Shown: positions 33,470 to 46,003, counted from the stretch's first letter. The stretch is 64,000 nucleotides of DNA from Ulota crispa (GCA_963920765.1 OY987246.1:2234501-2298500), one strand, 5' to 3'. Made by a program: numbers and translations. Notes: generated by a model from the sequence alone, not told the origin.

Positions 33470-35013
33470 CCCTTTAGGGCCAAGGGCGCCCCTGGCCCAG
33501 GGTCACTGTGAGCACTGCAATCCTTAAAGTGGTTAAATTAGGGAGATTGCTACCAAAAAATTATGCAGCTAACTTTTTATGAAACTTTACAATGTTAGAT
33601 TTGTAAATTTTTACTTTTTAGTAGTTTTTTTAGCCACTTAAGGTAAAAGTGAAAATTGTATTTGAGATCAATGGGTAGCATCTTTTTTCCATGTTTTCTC
33701 AATAAATACTCGGATCTTGTCAAGATCTATCCATATAGATGGAATACATACTACTAAATCTATTACTTGGTCAAATCTTGCAAGCATAGCCCAAATAACC
33801 AAAAAGATTATAACACATCCATGCCAAGTTGAGGGGTCATAACTTCCAAAATCATATACAGTGTTGTGAGGTCAAATTTGTGTCTTTTTAGAACCCAAAT
33901 GTGAATTTGAGAAACTGCAATGTGGTAGGTGACCTTCATACCAGGGTGAATGCATGGTTGAGTGGCTCAAAATCGTGTCACACTATAAAAAATTGCACAC
34001 ATCCAATTTTCAAATGCCTAAAAAGGTACATTGGGAATTTTTAAAAAAAGAAAAAGAAAAGTCCATTGTTGAGACTTAAACTTCAATACAACTACAATGA
34101 TGTTGTTTAGTTTCATGTTTGACATTTTATGGAGGTGTGGAGGACTTTTGAAAAAACATGAGTGTAACATTTCTGCTGTCAATAAGTTTTTCAAGGACTT
34201 TTTAAGATAACATAGTTCCTTAAGAGAATACAAAAGACTAGGATTCTACTGGGTATTTGGATAAAATTTTAAGAAATTGTAATCTTGTTTTGTAAATGTG
34301 TATAGAATGTTTGCAAAGGACTTTTTAAGGCTTTTTTAAACCTTCAATCTTATGAGTTTTTTTTCTCCTTTGTTTTTTTTTTTTGTTTTTCCAATTTCTC
34401 TTTTTGCAACTTGAGTGATTTTTTGAGTTCTAAGTGCGCCTCTAGCAATAAGGACTTTTTGAATAACTTTGATTGATTTAAGTCTAGGCCCTAGAATATA
34501 GCCTGCAGTGGGTAATTTAAAAAAGAACAGATCTAGAAACATTGAGCTGTTGGATTGAGTTTATAAGTCCATTGTAGATATGAAGAGGCCACTTAACCAA
34601 TAGGACACTTCATGCAATTACAAGCTAACACTTGAATCAAAATCCTTAAACCCACTTAAGGGACTTTGAAGATATGGACTTTTGCCAAAATTGAGCCACT
34701 CAACCTTGCATTCACCCACCAAGCATATGAAAAATATTTCAATTGAATATGAGTTTGGACAAGAATTTCAAGCATTGCAAAGTGAGGGGGTCTTTTTACA
34801 ATTTTTACTCATGATTCCTTAGCATGACTCACTTCAATCCAAGCTTCTAGATTCAATATAAATCCAATAACAACGTACATAGGCTTGCTTGATTAGAAAT
34901 TCCCGTGCCCTCCAACTTTGTTCCCATGTCAATTGCAATCACATCATTCTTCAAAATTTATTTCAAAAAAACGGCTTCAAACAACCAAAATTGGCACTCT
35001 CAGCCCTAAAGGG
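33470..35013 (-). mobile_element. piggyBac-like TTAA MITE 'B', inverted relative of element A
   Basis: The ends CCCTTTAGGGCCAAGGGCG and CAGCCCTAAAGGG are bounded by TTAA at 33466-33469 and 35014-35017. Internally it matches the element at 19132-19899 in the opposite orientation (for example the phrases around gatctatccatatagatgga and gaggtcaaatttgtgtcttt). Removing the 774-bp insertion 33944-34717 and its 4-bp duplication leaves 766 bp, against 768 bp for A. Confidence 0.87.
33944..34717. mobile_element. 774-bp TIR element nested inside TTAA element B
   Basis: The ends GGGTGAATGCATGGTTGAGT and, inverted from the right, GGGTGAATGCAAGGTTGAGT match at 19 of 20 bases and continue with GGCTCAA. 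ACCA is found on both sides (33940-33943 and 34718-34721), a possible 3-4 bp target duplication. Comparison with the uninterrupted relative at 19.1-19.9 kb confirms that it is an insertion. The superfamily is unresolved. Confidence 0.82.
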
Positions 35014-35876
35014 TTAAGGAATACACTTGTATTGTTTCTCTATATGGTAGTAGTACAATTGTAGTATTTGAGAATCCATTGAAATGACACTATCATTTTA
35101 TTTTAAAAAAAATCATCCTACATTTAAGGCCAATTCTTGATTGCTTTCACCAATTGGATTTTCCATAACAATTATCAAATTTCTTGAAGAATTGTTTTAG
35201 GGTAGCAAAGAAAATAGGATTTTTGACCCTTTTTGTCCACTTAGCTACACCTTGTGATTGCTGTTTTTGTCTATTTTGTGTGAAACTAGTCTTGTTGGAA
35301 AGGTGGGAAACCTTGCTTTTTAGAAATGTAAGGCTCTTCTCAACCAAAGCTTGCATGAAGCATTAACATTCAAAACCACACAAGCATGAATAACTAAAGA
35401 TTTTCCATCGGCTCACTCAATCATTATAATATTTCACCTCCAACGGTAGATCTAGCTGAAATTTTGACACATTACAACAAACAAGGTGTCCTTCACATAT
35501 GTACGGTTGGATTATTCAAATTGGGTCCATTTTTATTCAAATGCACATCTAGTTTTATTGCCCTGGTTTCAAGTGAATTTTGGGAAAATGTGTGTGGTCT
35601 TTAAAGGGTTAATAAAAGATTTAATAAAAGACTTAGCATCCATGTTATTCCAAATTGATATCTTTATAGGTCTACCTTATCATATAAAAATTTCAACTAT
35701 GTACTACAAATAGAAAATTTGACATTTGAAACTTTAAAAGCTTTTGAATTTATTCAACATAGGCATGCAGAGATTTTTGTAAATTTGACTATGCTAGTAA
35801 TTTTATAGATATCATGTCAAAGCTCATTATCTTTTAGTTTGTTTTTGAAATGTATAGAAGAAGTCACACGTAATAA

Positions 35877-36241
35877 GGGCGGCTTCACACTATGACCGGC
35901 CAAGTCGAGAGGCCCTCAAATTGAGTGGCCAAACTTTGCCAAGAGGCCAAGAAAATCTGCTGAAAATAGACAATATATGCTAAAATTGACAGCAATAAAT
36001 GCTAAAACTAATGGCCTCTCGCCCATAGTTTGGGTCTCCATTTTTGTTGGACCCAAACTTCCCTTTGAGAGGTTGTCAATCTTGGATGATAAAGTGCTGT
36101 CATGTAGGCAAATGGTGGATGACGGCCTTTGGAGTTTGGCCTCTAGTGTAAAGGCTTGAGCGGCCGGAATCTTGATTTTGTGCAATCTGATTGGTGCAAA
36201 CCAACGGCCTCTCAACCTTTGGCCATAGTGTGAAGCCACCC
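35877..36241. mobile_element. PIF/Harbinger (Tourist-like) MITE
   Basis: The left end GGGCGGCTTCACACTATG and the inverted right end GGGTGGCTTCACACTATG match at 17 of 18 positions. TAA lies directly outside both (35874-35876, 36242-36244), the target duplication expected for PIF/Harbinger. It is 365 bp and non-coding. Repeated phrases such as gaggcc/ggcctct extend the inverted symmetry inwards. Confidence 0.85.
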
Positions 36242-36271
36242 TAAGTATTGTCCAAGTTCCTCAACCATTAA

Positions 36272-37026
36272 CCCTTGAACGCTCTAGAGGACCAAAAGTG
36301 TCCTTGCATGATTTCAAAGGCTTGTTTGAGGCACTGGATCTAATTTTTTGATCTTGCTATAAACTAAAATTATGAAGGCATTCAAGTTGTCCATGCCAAT
36401 GGAGTAATGGCAAAGAAAGTTAAATGGTGTACAAGTGTTGCAAGAGATTTGATTGGGTGAAACATCATATGGGGCGTGATGGCAAGCAGTATTTTACAAG
36501 CTGCAACTGGTCAATATCCTTTGCAAACTTCCTTATTTGTGATTTGTGGTAGCTGGAAATTTATTGGCAAGGGTTCAAGCACGTTCTAGACCCTTATTAT
36601 GGCAACCCTCACCAATTGTGTCGATCATTGTTTTCCGTGCAATAGCAAATTGAAGTCCTAAAACTTAACATAAAAAGAAGTGCAATCTTCAATAATTTAC
36701 AAATGTGTGCATTCACATCTAATCTTGCTACTCTCAAAAATTGAGATGAATTAGGGGCTTATAGAATTTTGTAAAAATCATCAACTAGCAACTACCTACC
36801 AAAAAATGAGATTTTGCCATCACATGTTGTTTGATCAAATGTTGTAATCTCCCATCTCCTATGGTCAATTGTTCCCAAAATTTGCAAGTTGTTTTTTAAG
36901 TAGGTGTTCCACTATTTTCAACAATCATTTTTTGTGGATCATCCAATTGATTGAGATATAGTACATCAAAAGTTGTAGGTCTCCCAAAACCTTGATTTTG
37001 GTGAGAATGGCATGGGCCCTCAGGGG
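36272..37026. mobile_element. piggyBac-like TTAA MITE 'D'
   Basis: The left end TTAA-CCCTTGAACGCTC (from 36268) and right end GGGCCCTCAGGGG-TTAA (to 37030) bound 755 bp. The terminal similarity is short (CCC(T/C)TGA), so the assignment depends mainly on TTAA, the CCC/GGG ends and the size. No coding capacity. Confidence 0.6.
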
Positions 37027-37030
37027 TTAA

Positions 37031-37654
37031 GGGGACAATTTTAATTGGCACTGGTAATATTATAAATGATCAAGTAATGTTGTGTTGTGTGATTGGGCAT
37101 TTAAAGACACTGAACTCAATAAATAATATAGAACTATAAAGGGGTTTCAAACCTACACATTTTTGTGTTTGAATTGACAAATGTTCTTTCTAATATAAGC
37201 ACTTGTGTCACACCAAACAAGTGCTTATTGGCAAATAACCATATCTAATGGTGGTTATTTGTCAAATAATTTCTTATTTGAAATTCCATGCTTCATATCG
37301 TTCAAGAAGATCCCTTGAAATAGGGTGGCATAATTGGCCGTTGCAATGCTGCACTCAAGTTCTTATATTTTTTATTTGTTTTTATTTATTCATCAATTAA
37401 GAATCAAAATTTTCAATAATTAATGATTACACTAGGCAACCATGGCCCAGTTGTATTCAATTTTCATGATGTTCATATGACCACTTAAATGAAACAAAAG
37501 AAAATGGGGATTCAACTTTGAAAGGGACCAAATGCTTGGATTGACCAAAGTCAACATTCATAGAAGTCTCATACCAAATAAGCAACTATTAAACATAAAA
37601 TTGTCAAGGTTTGAAATCCAGTATTGGAATGATTTTCATAAATTTGTTTTATTA
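37031..37654. other. AT-rich intergenic DNA, no gene recognised
   Basis: Short open frames only. The phrase acacttgtgtcacaccaaac..., with its nearby inverse (ttatttggcaaa/ttgtcaaat around 37210-37270), suggests a small local inverted repeat, but I could not define an element. Confidence 0.35.
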
Positions 37655-37657
37655 TAA

Positions 37658-38202
37658 GGGTTGCTTCACACAAGGAGTTGAGACCACTTTGGAGCTTGGT
37701 CCCATATTTTTCCTTTGATTAGCTAAATTATTTGAAAATAGCTGCAAGGCCTTTACACTAGTAAATCTTTGCAAAAAGTTTGAGGAAGCTTTTAGTTTTG
37801 AAGATATCAAATCTAGCACAAGTCCAAGGTTAAGTAATATTAGATTCACCACTGAAAACAAAAGTCGATTCATGGCCTTTGGGTTATTTTCAAGTTTCTT
37901 CAAAATATAATTTTCCAAACAAAACAAAACAAAATTTGTTGGTCACTACCTTATTAGGATGGAACAAGAATCTCAAACCTTCTACTTGCTATCTTTGTTC
38001 ATTCTTATTTTTGGAAAATTTCACAACTTGCACTAATGGCCTCAACTTTTGGCCCTCGAGCTCTTTGGATCCATGAAAATTGGCTCAATTGTATTTTTAT
38101 TAAAAGAAGTGCTTGGGGATGTTTTTTTAAGACATTTGGACTAAATTTTTGATTCAAAAAGGCCCAAATTTTCATGTCTTGACTCCTACTGTAAAGGAGC
38201 CC
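37658..38202. mobile_element. PIF/Harbinger-like MITE, diverged
   Basis: The left end GGGTTGCTTCACACAAGGAG and the inverted right end GGGCTCCTTTACAGTAGGAG are flanked by TAA at 37655-37657 and 38203-38205. The termini resemble those of the 35877-36241 element (GGG..GCTTCACAC), so it is probably a diverged relative. It is 545 bp and non-coding. Confidence 0.68.
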
Positions 38203-38313
38203 TAAGTGGCATAAAAACAATATTGTGTAGTTAGTATATTGTTATATTTCAGTTAAAACTAATCACCCATTATTAGATTTTTAAAAGGTTCTTCTAATGG
38301 TATGACAAGTTAA

Positions 38314-38687
38314 CCTTTGAACACTCGGCTAGTCACCATGTATGCTCCTCTACAATAGCGTTACAAAGCTTTACAATGGTGTGGCAAGTACCAACTCATT
38401 ATAGTGTTGTTTCCAAAAGTTGTAGGAGGTCAACAACATGATGCCCTTGTGAAAATTGCAAGAAGGGCAACATGGGACCTAACATTGTGTCTATAAATCT
38501 TCTCACAATTTGAGTCACCTAAAATATGAGTGTATATGGTGAGATTGGTTTTTGGCTTCCATGGTAGACCATGTCTTTGAGATCGCTTCTAAAAAAATCA
38601 ATTGAAAAACAGCTTTTATTTTATTCCATCTTAGAGTTTTTTTTGTTCTCCAACGGACAAAAAGACGTCTGCCTCGGCGATTATGGG
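38314..38687. mobile_element. piggyBac-like TTAA element 'E' (first of three abutting)
   Basis: It starts TTAA-CCTTTGAACACTCGG (TTAA at 38310-38313) and ends GCGATTATGGG-TTAA (38688-38691). TIR similarity is weak. Its right TTAA is also the left TTAA of the next element. Confidence 0.55.
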
Positions 38688-38691
38688 TTAA

Positions 38692-38910
38692 CCCTTAAAC
38701 GACCATAGGGAATAGTATGTACGCTGGCATATAATTTTCATTTGCTATCAATAAAAAAAATTAATTAAGGATCTCAAGTAGCTCACCAGAACTGCATTGA
38801 TGTAATCTCCAACTTCTTTATTGATCTCAAATGTAGTAGAGGTGTGGATCCATTGCAAATACAAGAAAAATACCCCATATTGTATTGGTCACAAAGGGCC
38901 TTTTGGTCAT
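38692..38910 (-). mobile_element. piggyBac-like TTAA MITE, 220-bp family, copy 1
   Basis: It starts CCCTTAAACGACCATAGGG and ends GGGCCTTTTGGTCA, with TTAA on both sides (38688-38691, 38911-38914). The interior (phrases such as tgatctcaaatgtagtagag and gtggatccattgcaaataca) is the inverse of the copies at 58176 and 58406. It is 219 bp. Confidence 0.8.
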
Positions 38911-38914
38911 TTAA

Positions 38915-39126
38915 CCCCTAAAGGGCCCTTGAGCTCTGGAGGTACGGTATCAAATATAGCCGCAACTAGTATTCAGAAGTTTGAATCAATTAAAAATTAA
39001 GTGTTACAATCATACATATTGAAGGATTGTATGATGGTAGGTGCATATATTTTTTTGAAAAGCCCTTAGAGCAGCTCAAATACATCTGTATATACGGCCG
39101 CAAAGGGCTTTCGGGACGTTCAGGGG
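38915..39126. mobile_element. piggyBac-like TTAA MITE 'I' (third of three abutting)
   Basis: It starts CCCCTAAAGGGCCCTTGAG and ends CGGGACGTTCAGGGG, with TTAA at 38911-38914 and 39127-39130. It is 212 bp and non-coding. Its left TTAA is shared with the preceding element. Confidence 0.72.
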
Positions 39127-39130
39127 TTAA

Positions 39131-40635
39131 GGGTTGAACACATGTACAATGCATCGTCGCACGTTAATTGCGCATCACACGAACAAATTATGAATTCTTC
39201 GGATGCAAGCAATTGACGTACTCAACAGGGGTCGCTTTTCAGTGATGCCAGTAAAATTCATGGCAAAAGTCTAGGTGTAGTGACATTAATCGATGCATGC
39301 TGTCCAAACATGTGTTCCAGGTAAGGGAACCGACCTAGACTTCATGTGCAAAGTTTTGCAGCTGCAGTACCTGACAGATACTTCTGAAGCCATTCTCAAA
39401 CGGACTTGGACAAACCATAAGCTTACTTGGCTTCTCTGGAACGACTGGAAGCATGGGACAGTCAGACAGTGTCGCAAAGCAGGAGATCAATACCTCATTT
39501 AATACTGTAGACACTTCTTCAAAACTTCAGTCAAGTCTGTTTCTGCAAATAAGATTTACTTGCAATCAAATCTGACAAGTCGTATGCTGCCGATCACAGT
39601 GTACCTAAGATAAATCGTGAGGGTGAGGAGACACCTACTGTAGAGATGGATGGTTCAACGACAGCAGCTTGTTCTGTAAGGGTGTAAAAACTTACAGCTA
39701 GATTCTCACAGGCCAGATGCGCACGGAGCAGCAGTTGGACTGGCATGAGAAAGGTCTAGAACCAGAAATCCAAGTTTCTAACCATCGACATTGATTGCGA
39801 TTCTCAAGAGAACAAAGCACCAGTCACGCAGGAAATCAATCTAGTTCTGGTACAACACGTCCATCCCTGATGGAGGGTTCAAAAGTAATGCACAGTACGT
39901 TTATCTCGGTGCTTGCCAACGGAATATGACCAGGCACTAAAAGAAAAAGCCGCATTTGATCTACAACTACACAAGATTGGGCCGTGTCCCATAAACCTTA
40001 GAAAAGGAGGGCAACGACAGAAATGATTTAGTAACTCTATAACTGGAAAGTACACATTCTACAACTATCTACCAGTAGCTAGCCCAAGAGATCCAGGAGA
40101 AAAGTGAAGGCTTTTCTACACCGGACTGAAAGAACAGCAATTTACTGGAGACAAATTAATTTACTGTTGTGAAGCCACTGCTGTTTCCCATGTACAAAGA
40201 CAGGTTTACTTAGCAAATCTCTTGGAGACGACACATACAGGATCATAACCTGATACAATACAGCATACAAAGTTAGCAAAGCTTGTACACTGACAACATA
40301 AGATCACGTTCACTCATAGTACGAAGGGATTTCAAAAGGATCCATTCAGATGTAGAAGATATTCGAGGGCAATCTAATTACTAAGTATCACATTACTCAA
40401 ATTCCATATGAGATCCTCTAATCGAGCATATTGTGGAGCAATCAAGACAAACTTCCGATCCAACAGCAATTTCTGCTATCTGAAAAGATCCAAACTTCAA
40501 GGCGTATAGGATGCAATCAGTAGATATAGAAACAAACCATAGACACAAGAAAAAAATGATCGAACCAAGGGTGTAATTAAATCTCGCACTAACCTGAAAT
40601 GAAGTGCATCATCACACCAATGACTTGATTAAGCT
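39131..40635. other. Intergenic and 3' flank of the LRR gene, no gene recognised
   Basis: Composition is less AT-rich than in the transposon zone. The part next to 40636 should be the 3' untranslated region of the LRR gene. I see no conserved protein in any frame. Confidence 0.45.
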
Positions 40636-43369
40636 CTAATGTTGAGTGGATTCACCGGTCTGACCATGTGGAGAACTTGAAGTCCTTTTCTTGCTGATAA
40701 CAGTCGACAACCGTGATCCGAAGCTTGGCTTTTTAGTTTTCTCCTTAATATTCGCCATAAACTGTAGCACAGCCTGCATTTCCGATCCCTTGGTTACTAA
40801 ACTGAAAATGGCAAAACAATGTAGTACAACTCACTTTGAAGTGTAAACACATAGAAGAGAACCACCTGCGTGACATGTAATCAAAATTCACAAGATCAAC
40901 TTAAATGCATACCTCTGTTCCTTTTTGGGCAACATCCAGAGGCGGTAGCATCCACGGATTTGGTACCAATTCAAGCTTCTGGAGGCCAGTCAGTTTGGCA
41001 AAAGATGCAGGTAGCGTTGAAATAGAATTGTCGCAGATGCTCAACTCCCGTATGCTGGGCATATCACCAATAGCTTCTGGAAGTTCTCTTAGTGCAATGT
41101 AATTTGACGAAACATCAAGTATTGTCAAATTAGGGAGGTGACAGAGGCTATCAGGGATACTCTCCAACCGATTGTAGTGCACATGCAATTCCACCAAATT
41201 CGTAAGATTTGGAAGTGTCGTTGGCAACCGCTGCACGTCGTTCCAGTTGATATTCAACTGCTCAAGTGAGGTAAGATCACCCATTGCTTCAGGCAGCACT
41301 TTCAGATTATTGAAATTTGCTATCAGCTCCACAAGTCCTGTACAAAGACCGATTGCGATGGGCAACTCTTCAATTTTATTCATTTGAATATTCAAGATTC
41401 TCAAATTAGTGAGGCATCCAAGTGTCTCTGGAAGCTCCGTCAGCAAGTTGGTTGCGACATTCAGATACGATAGCTTGCTCAACTCCCCAATGGAATCGGG
41501 CAACGCTTCCAGATGGTTCCCTGTAGAGCAAGACCCCGAGTGAGATGTTTAGTTACCAAAAAATCGTCATATTTAAATCGATCGTGGTATATGTTTGAGA
41601 AAGGCCCAGTGAACAGTATACAGTAAGCAATTGTATGAAATCTACAAAGAGGGCAGATTGCGAGTTTCAGTGACAAAAAACTTTTGAATCATGAAGCCTG
41701 GAAAGGGGAGAACAAAATTCTAATGGTAGACTAAGTTCTTACACTCCTCATGATGCTCCCGTATAACCAGGTACTGCGTTCCTTGAAAAACGTACTAATA
41801 TTCTACAAGAGAGATTATGCTAATCACCAAGGCAACTACTTATCGTAGAGAAGGATCCACCAGACATTGCATCAGAAAAGAGTTGCTCCAGCCCGGGTCT
41901 AAGGCAAGGCTCGCACCAAGACATGAGCCTTGCTTTCATGCGCCACATTTCATTGAAAATGGGGACCCTAAACAGCAAATTGATGGATCGGACTTAGAGC
42001 ATGTCATCAAATGACTTGCACGAAAACTGTACTATCAAGTTCAATAATCACTGGTGTTCCTTGAACACAAATCCCCTAGTTATTCAGCACAGCCTCAACA
42101 TGCACTCAAAAGAAGTCTTCAAATTTGGACTTCTCCAAGACCAATAATTCTTAATGATTCATGTACCTGATAGATCAAGCGCAGTCAGATTTGTCAGCTC
42201 CCCTATTAATTTAGGAATCCTCTCTAGCTGTATGTTTGAAAGTTTTAACTCCGTCAGCTTTTGCTTCTTAGCTTCTTCGATAGCGCTCAGCACCTTCGGG
42301 GAATACCATGTGGCTCCGTCCTGGTGGTCCTCATGATCTGGGTGCGGACCTGATATTACAAAAATAAAAATTACGAAAGCCTGAGAAATTTGGCAAGGAA
42401 TGGAATCTAAATGTGATCGACAACTAGTCGACGAATCTATCCTCGAGGCAGTTCAGAAGATCAGCAATAGTGGGCATGCCAATCACGGCATACCGGTCGG
42501 TATCACACTCAATCATTCGTTATATATCTGTTCAAGTTTAGCAAAGTGCACGAACAAACAAGTCTATTGCACACGTCAACAAGAAATTCCAGCAAGCAAT
42601 TTCTGGAACGTGTGACTACGAAGAAATTGGGGTTCTAAAGCATATCAACGCTGCTTCTGGATACAATAATACAACTCCTATTATTAAAGCGCCTCAAGAA
42701 TAGAGCATAAAGCAAAGCAGTACCTGCAATTGGCGCTTCTTGTGGAATTGTTCTTCGACTGAAGTTATTTGCTGAACTATCTAAGTTCACAGTAGATGTG
42801 GACGCTTCAAATGAACGGCTCCCTAATTGAACACTTGACGGAGTGCTGGAAAATGACGGGGAAAAGCTGGTGTCCTCGGAAACAGGAGGAAGAGCGTTGT
42901 TGGTTAGGGCATGCGATGCAGCACGTTGTGCTCCTTGTATCAATGCCTCGAACCGTTCGTGCATGTCATCTAACTCTTGGATAGCCACATAGTCGCGCTT
43001 CCGGTCCTGGGCCTTTAAGAACAATTAAGACTAGTATTAGAACTTCGTGCATACTCGATACAGTCTGAATAATGTGTAAGTATCCTAAGTTCAGGAAAAC
43101 ATGAGGAGCAAACAATTTGAGTAACAGTCAAACCTAACGCCTCTCATGAGAATGTACGCCGGCAGTACCTTTTTACGGATCAAATCTTCACTCATCTGCA
43201 GATAAGCGCGGTAAGGGGCTTGAAGCTGGTCCAGCAGAGTAGCCGCACTAGAGTCGATCTGTTCGATCACCCGTGTTGCATTTCGTAAATCTTCCGGGCT
43301 AGGACGAGGAGGTAACTTTGCTTTCAGCTTCTTAATATCTTCTAGAGCAGATTCCATATTCTTCCCCAT
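40636..43369 (-). CDS. Plant intracellular Ras-group-related LRR protein (PIRL-like), 472 aa
   Basis: Five exons on the minus strand: 43369-43169, 43012-42724, 42349-42167, 41520-40913 and 40773-40636. All are GT-AG and in phase. Residues 1-100 are a charged, helical leader (MGKNMESALEDIKKLKAKLP), followed by a Ser-rich linker (about 105-150). From about residue 180 there are roughly nine leucine-rich repeats of the short L..LP..IG.L type, such as LPDSIGELSKLSYLNV and LPEAMGDLTSLEQLNI. The C-terminus is a basic, Ser-rich tail (KKPSFGSRL...) without membrane segments. The repeat type and layout match the plant-specific PIRL family, thought to be cytosolic scaffold proteins related to animal Ras-binding LRR proteins such as SHOC2. 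The start is the first ATG that opens the conserved frame; an upstream in-frame extension lacks an ATG. Confidence 0.88.
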
Positions 43370-45448
43370 CTTGCTCGAACACCAGCCGAACCAAGTAGCA
43401 AAGGGAGTCTGACCACGGGCCCTCGTCCTTCTCAAGGCGAAAAAAATCTCCACTCAGGCAGAGAATAGAGTGGTATTGGGACTGTCAATCTTGAACGCTG
43501 TGAAGATCGAATTGCGTGTACGGTTCTCCAGGCACTTTATGAATATAAATCTTACCGGCGATTGGAGTCACTTTGATGGCAGCAATTTCATACCTACGGC
43601 AAATTTCCAATGAACCTCTCACATTACCAACTCCATGCGCGGAGAAGTACCTGGAATCCTGTGATTACTTACGTAAATATTCAATGAACTGAAATTAGAT
43701 ACCTCTTGCACCAGTCACTGCCACATGTCACCTATCTTCGGATTAAAAAATGCCGTATCCCATTAGGTAGGGAAGTCACGCGAAGAGGTACAGCAACTAC
43801 TATTCATGCGAACAGGCCAGAAATTGAACTCGTACCTAAGGCAATAAACAAACATTTTATGGAATGAAATGCTTCTAAACAGCCACACATCAGATAAAGA
43901 TAAATGAGCTCCGCACCATTCGGAAGATCACAACGAGAAAACGAAGCGGCTCACAACAGCGCACAACACCGAGATTTTAAGAAAATCATTAACTCGATTC
44001 AGCACAGAGACGTGCTTCAGATTCACAGAGTGTCGCTAACAGCTACCTTATTCTCTTCTCTTCCGAAAAGTAAAAAGGAAGCAAGGACGGTCTACAAATT
44101 CCGGAACATGAATATACTAAGAATTCATCCGAGCTGCTACACAAAATAAAGGACGACTACTCTCCACCCTAGACCATACCAAGAAATCACCCTCACGACA
44201 ACCACACCAACTCTCTCACTCATCAAAGAAGCGCATCGCCAACTTCACACCACAGCTTTCAACCTCGTTTGAAGGGCTCCACCCGCGCCGAAGATTCACA
44301 CACCACTTCCGAAGATGCCCGCAACGATCAAAGCACACAAGAAACGGGCCGTCCTAGACATCAGCTCTCTTCTTCTCGTTCTTGTACCTCCAAGCTCAGT
44401 CCACGCGTGAGTTCCAACCTCCTTTCAATGCGTGCACGATCTCGCCGACGATTCACACACCATTCCGGTGCACCTCCGACAATAATCCTGCAATAAGAAA
44501 CGCGCCGTGCAAAACATCAGCCGTCTGGATTTCGCTACTGTATCCCCGAGCACAATCCACGAGGCGCTACAGAAAGCGCTACGAAGGGAATCCACGCGAC
44601 TGAGAAAGATAAGTTCCAAGAGAGAGAGAAAATGAGTGAAAAACATGGAAAAGAACATCAAAATTTAAAACAGTTGAAACAAATGCGGCGAAAGACGAAG
44701 AGAAAGATGCTCTGTGAGCTTCCAACACAGCACTGACCGCAACAGAAGCAGTAACTTAGAATGAAACGGTAACCACCACAGCCGACGATCTTAAGCTCCA
44801 AGGGCCGTCGTCTTCGAGCTCTCTCCCAGCTAGGCCCCTTCCGCCACGGTGACAGGTCTTGGTTCTTTTCCTGTGACCGTGGAATTCGATGCCCAGGTCA
44901 ACGGTCGGGCGGTCTGTCACGGTCAGGGCAGAAGCCGTGCGCGGCACACTCGCCTGGGGTTCAAAGGGGTGGTCCTGGGCCGTCGGATGGAGGAGACGAG
45001 AATACTGGCCGTCAGATGTGAGAGGCTGCACACCAGCGAGGTTCGGCATGGACTTGGATTGAGGAGTAACGAGGGAAGAGACAAAGCAGCGAGCGTGGCC
45101 CTGACAAATGCCGCGTGGGCAGCGTCCGCTTTTAGAATCCGGCCCCTTTTGAGGTTATAATGGAAGCAGCCATTTAACATGTCGGTAGGATGCTGGTGGG
45201 CTTGGCAGTGGCTTCCTCTGGCCATATTGTGAAATTTGCTGAGGGTCTTCCTAATTGCAAAGATACTAAGGTAGGAGGCTCATGAGTGGAGCATCTAAGG
45301 GCTGAAACTGAATTTTGGGTAAGTGAAACTTTTTGAAATATTTTTCAGTAAAGTTTCCTTGAAAGACAAGAAGAATTGACATCTGATCCAAGTTGTTTCA
45401 TATTTTTTGGAACTTTGTGGAATCAGTTGTGATATTTTGAAGTGGAAA
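43370..45448. promoter_or_regulatory. Upstream region of the LRR gene
   Basis: Expected 5' untranslated region and promoter of the minus-strand LRR gene. From about 44750 to 45230 the DNA is strongly GC-rich. It carries repeated phrases such as ggtcacgg/ccgtgac (44850-44935) and gggccgtcggatgg, but no frame there shows a recognisable protein. A separate unrecognised gene or a CpG-rich promoter is possible. Confidence 0.35.
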
Positions 45449-45567
45449 GGCCATAGGGCTCTAAAACGGAGCACCTTCTCAAGTGTACATTATTGGAGGA
45501 TTACAAAAAACAAAAGGTACAAATAGAGTACATTTGTGGAGGTGCTCCATTTTAGAGCCTGCTCGGC
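45449..45567. repeat. Small foldback repeat of about 110 bp
   Basis: The left arm GGCTCTAAAACGGAGCACCT at 45457 pairs with the right arm ending TTAGAGCC at 45559. About 28 of 32 positions match, and weaker pairing extends to ggcc at both outer sides. The loop is about 40 bp. It is probably a small MITE remnant; no target duplication was defined. Confidence 0.75.
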
Positions 45568-46003
45568 CTCACAACACAGAGTTTTCTTTTTTTTTCTTTT
45601 TTCTTTTACTCTCTCTGAAATATGTTTTCTAATCATCCATAAAACATGTGCTCATCACTCCTTATTATATCACGTTTGGTCTAGAAAGTAGTGATAATTA
45701 ACTTCAGGTTGAATTTGCAATGCTCACTGGCGACAAAGATCTTCATTGCAGGGTCGAGCGTGCCAACCAAAACCGTCATGTTCATCAACGTGTGTAAGTT
45801 TGATGGGAATAGATTCCGGTGGATCAACAGGGGACAACAACAATAACCAAACCTAGAGTCCCATACCAACATGTAAGTGTAGCGCAAAGATGCAAACGGC
45901 TTGTTCTACGGTTGATCCACTTGAAGCTAGCCATGAGCGTTTGCTTTCTTCCCATGAGTTCTAAAACGTTAGATCATAGATTTTATAAAACACATGTATC
46001 ATA

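Larger units (their letters stand above)
33160..35608. mobile_element. piggyBac-like TTAA element 'C', outermost of a triple nest
   Basis: The left end TTAA-CCCTTTAGAGACCACC (33156 on) matches, inverted, the right end GGTCTTTAAAGGG-TTAA (to 35612). The element is interrupted at its internal TTAA (33466) by element B (33470-35013). Without B its length is about 900 bp. No coding capacity was seen. The pairing of ends is by terminal similarity of about 16 bp, so it is less certain than for the 640-bp family. Confidence 0.65.

Noticed and set aside
44849-45160. GC-rich open frames on both strands upstream of the LRR gene
   Set aside because: Frames on both strands are equally open because of base composition. 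No motif supports a protein, so it is treated as promoter-like DNA.
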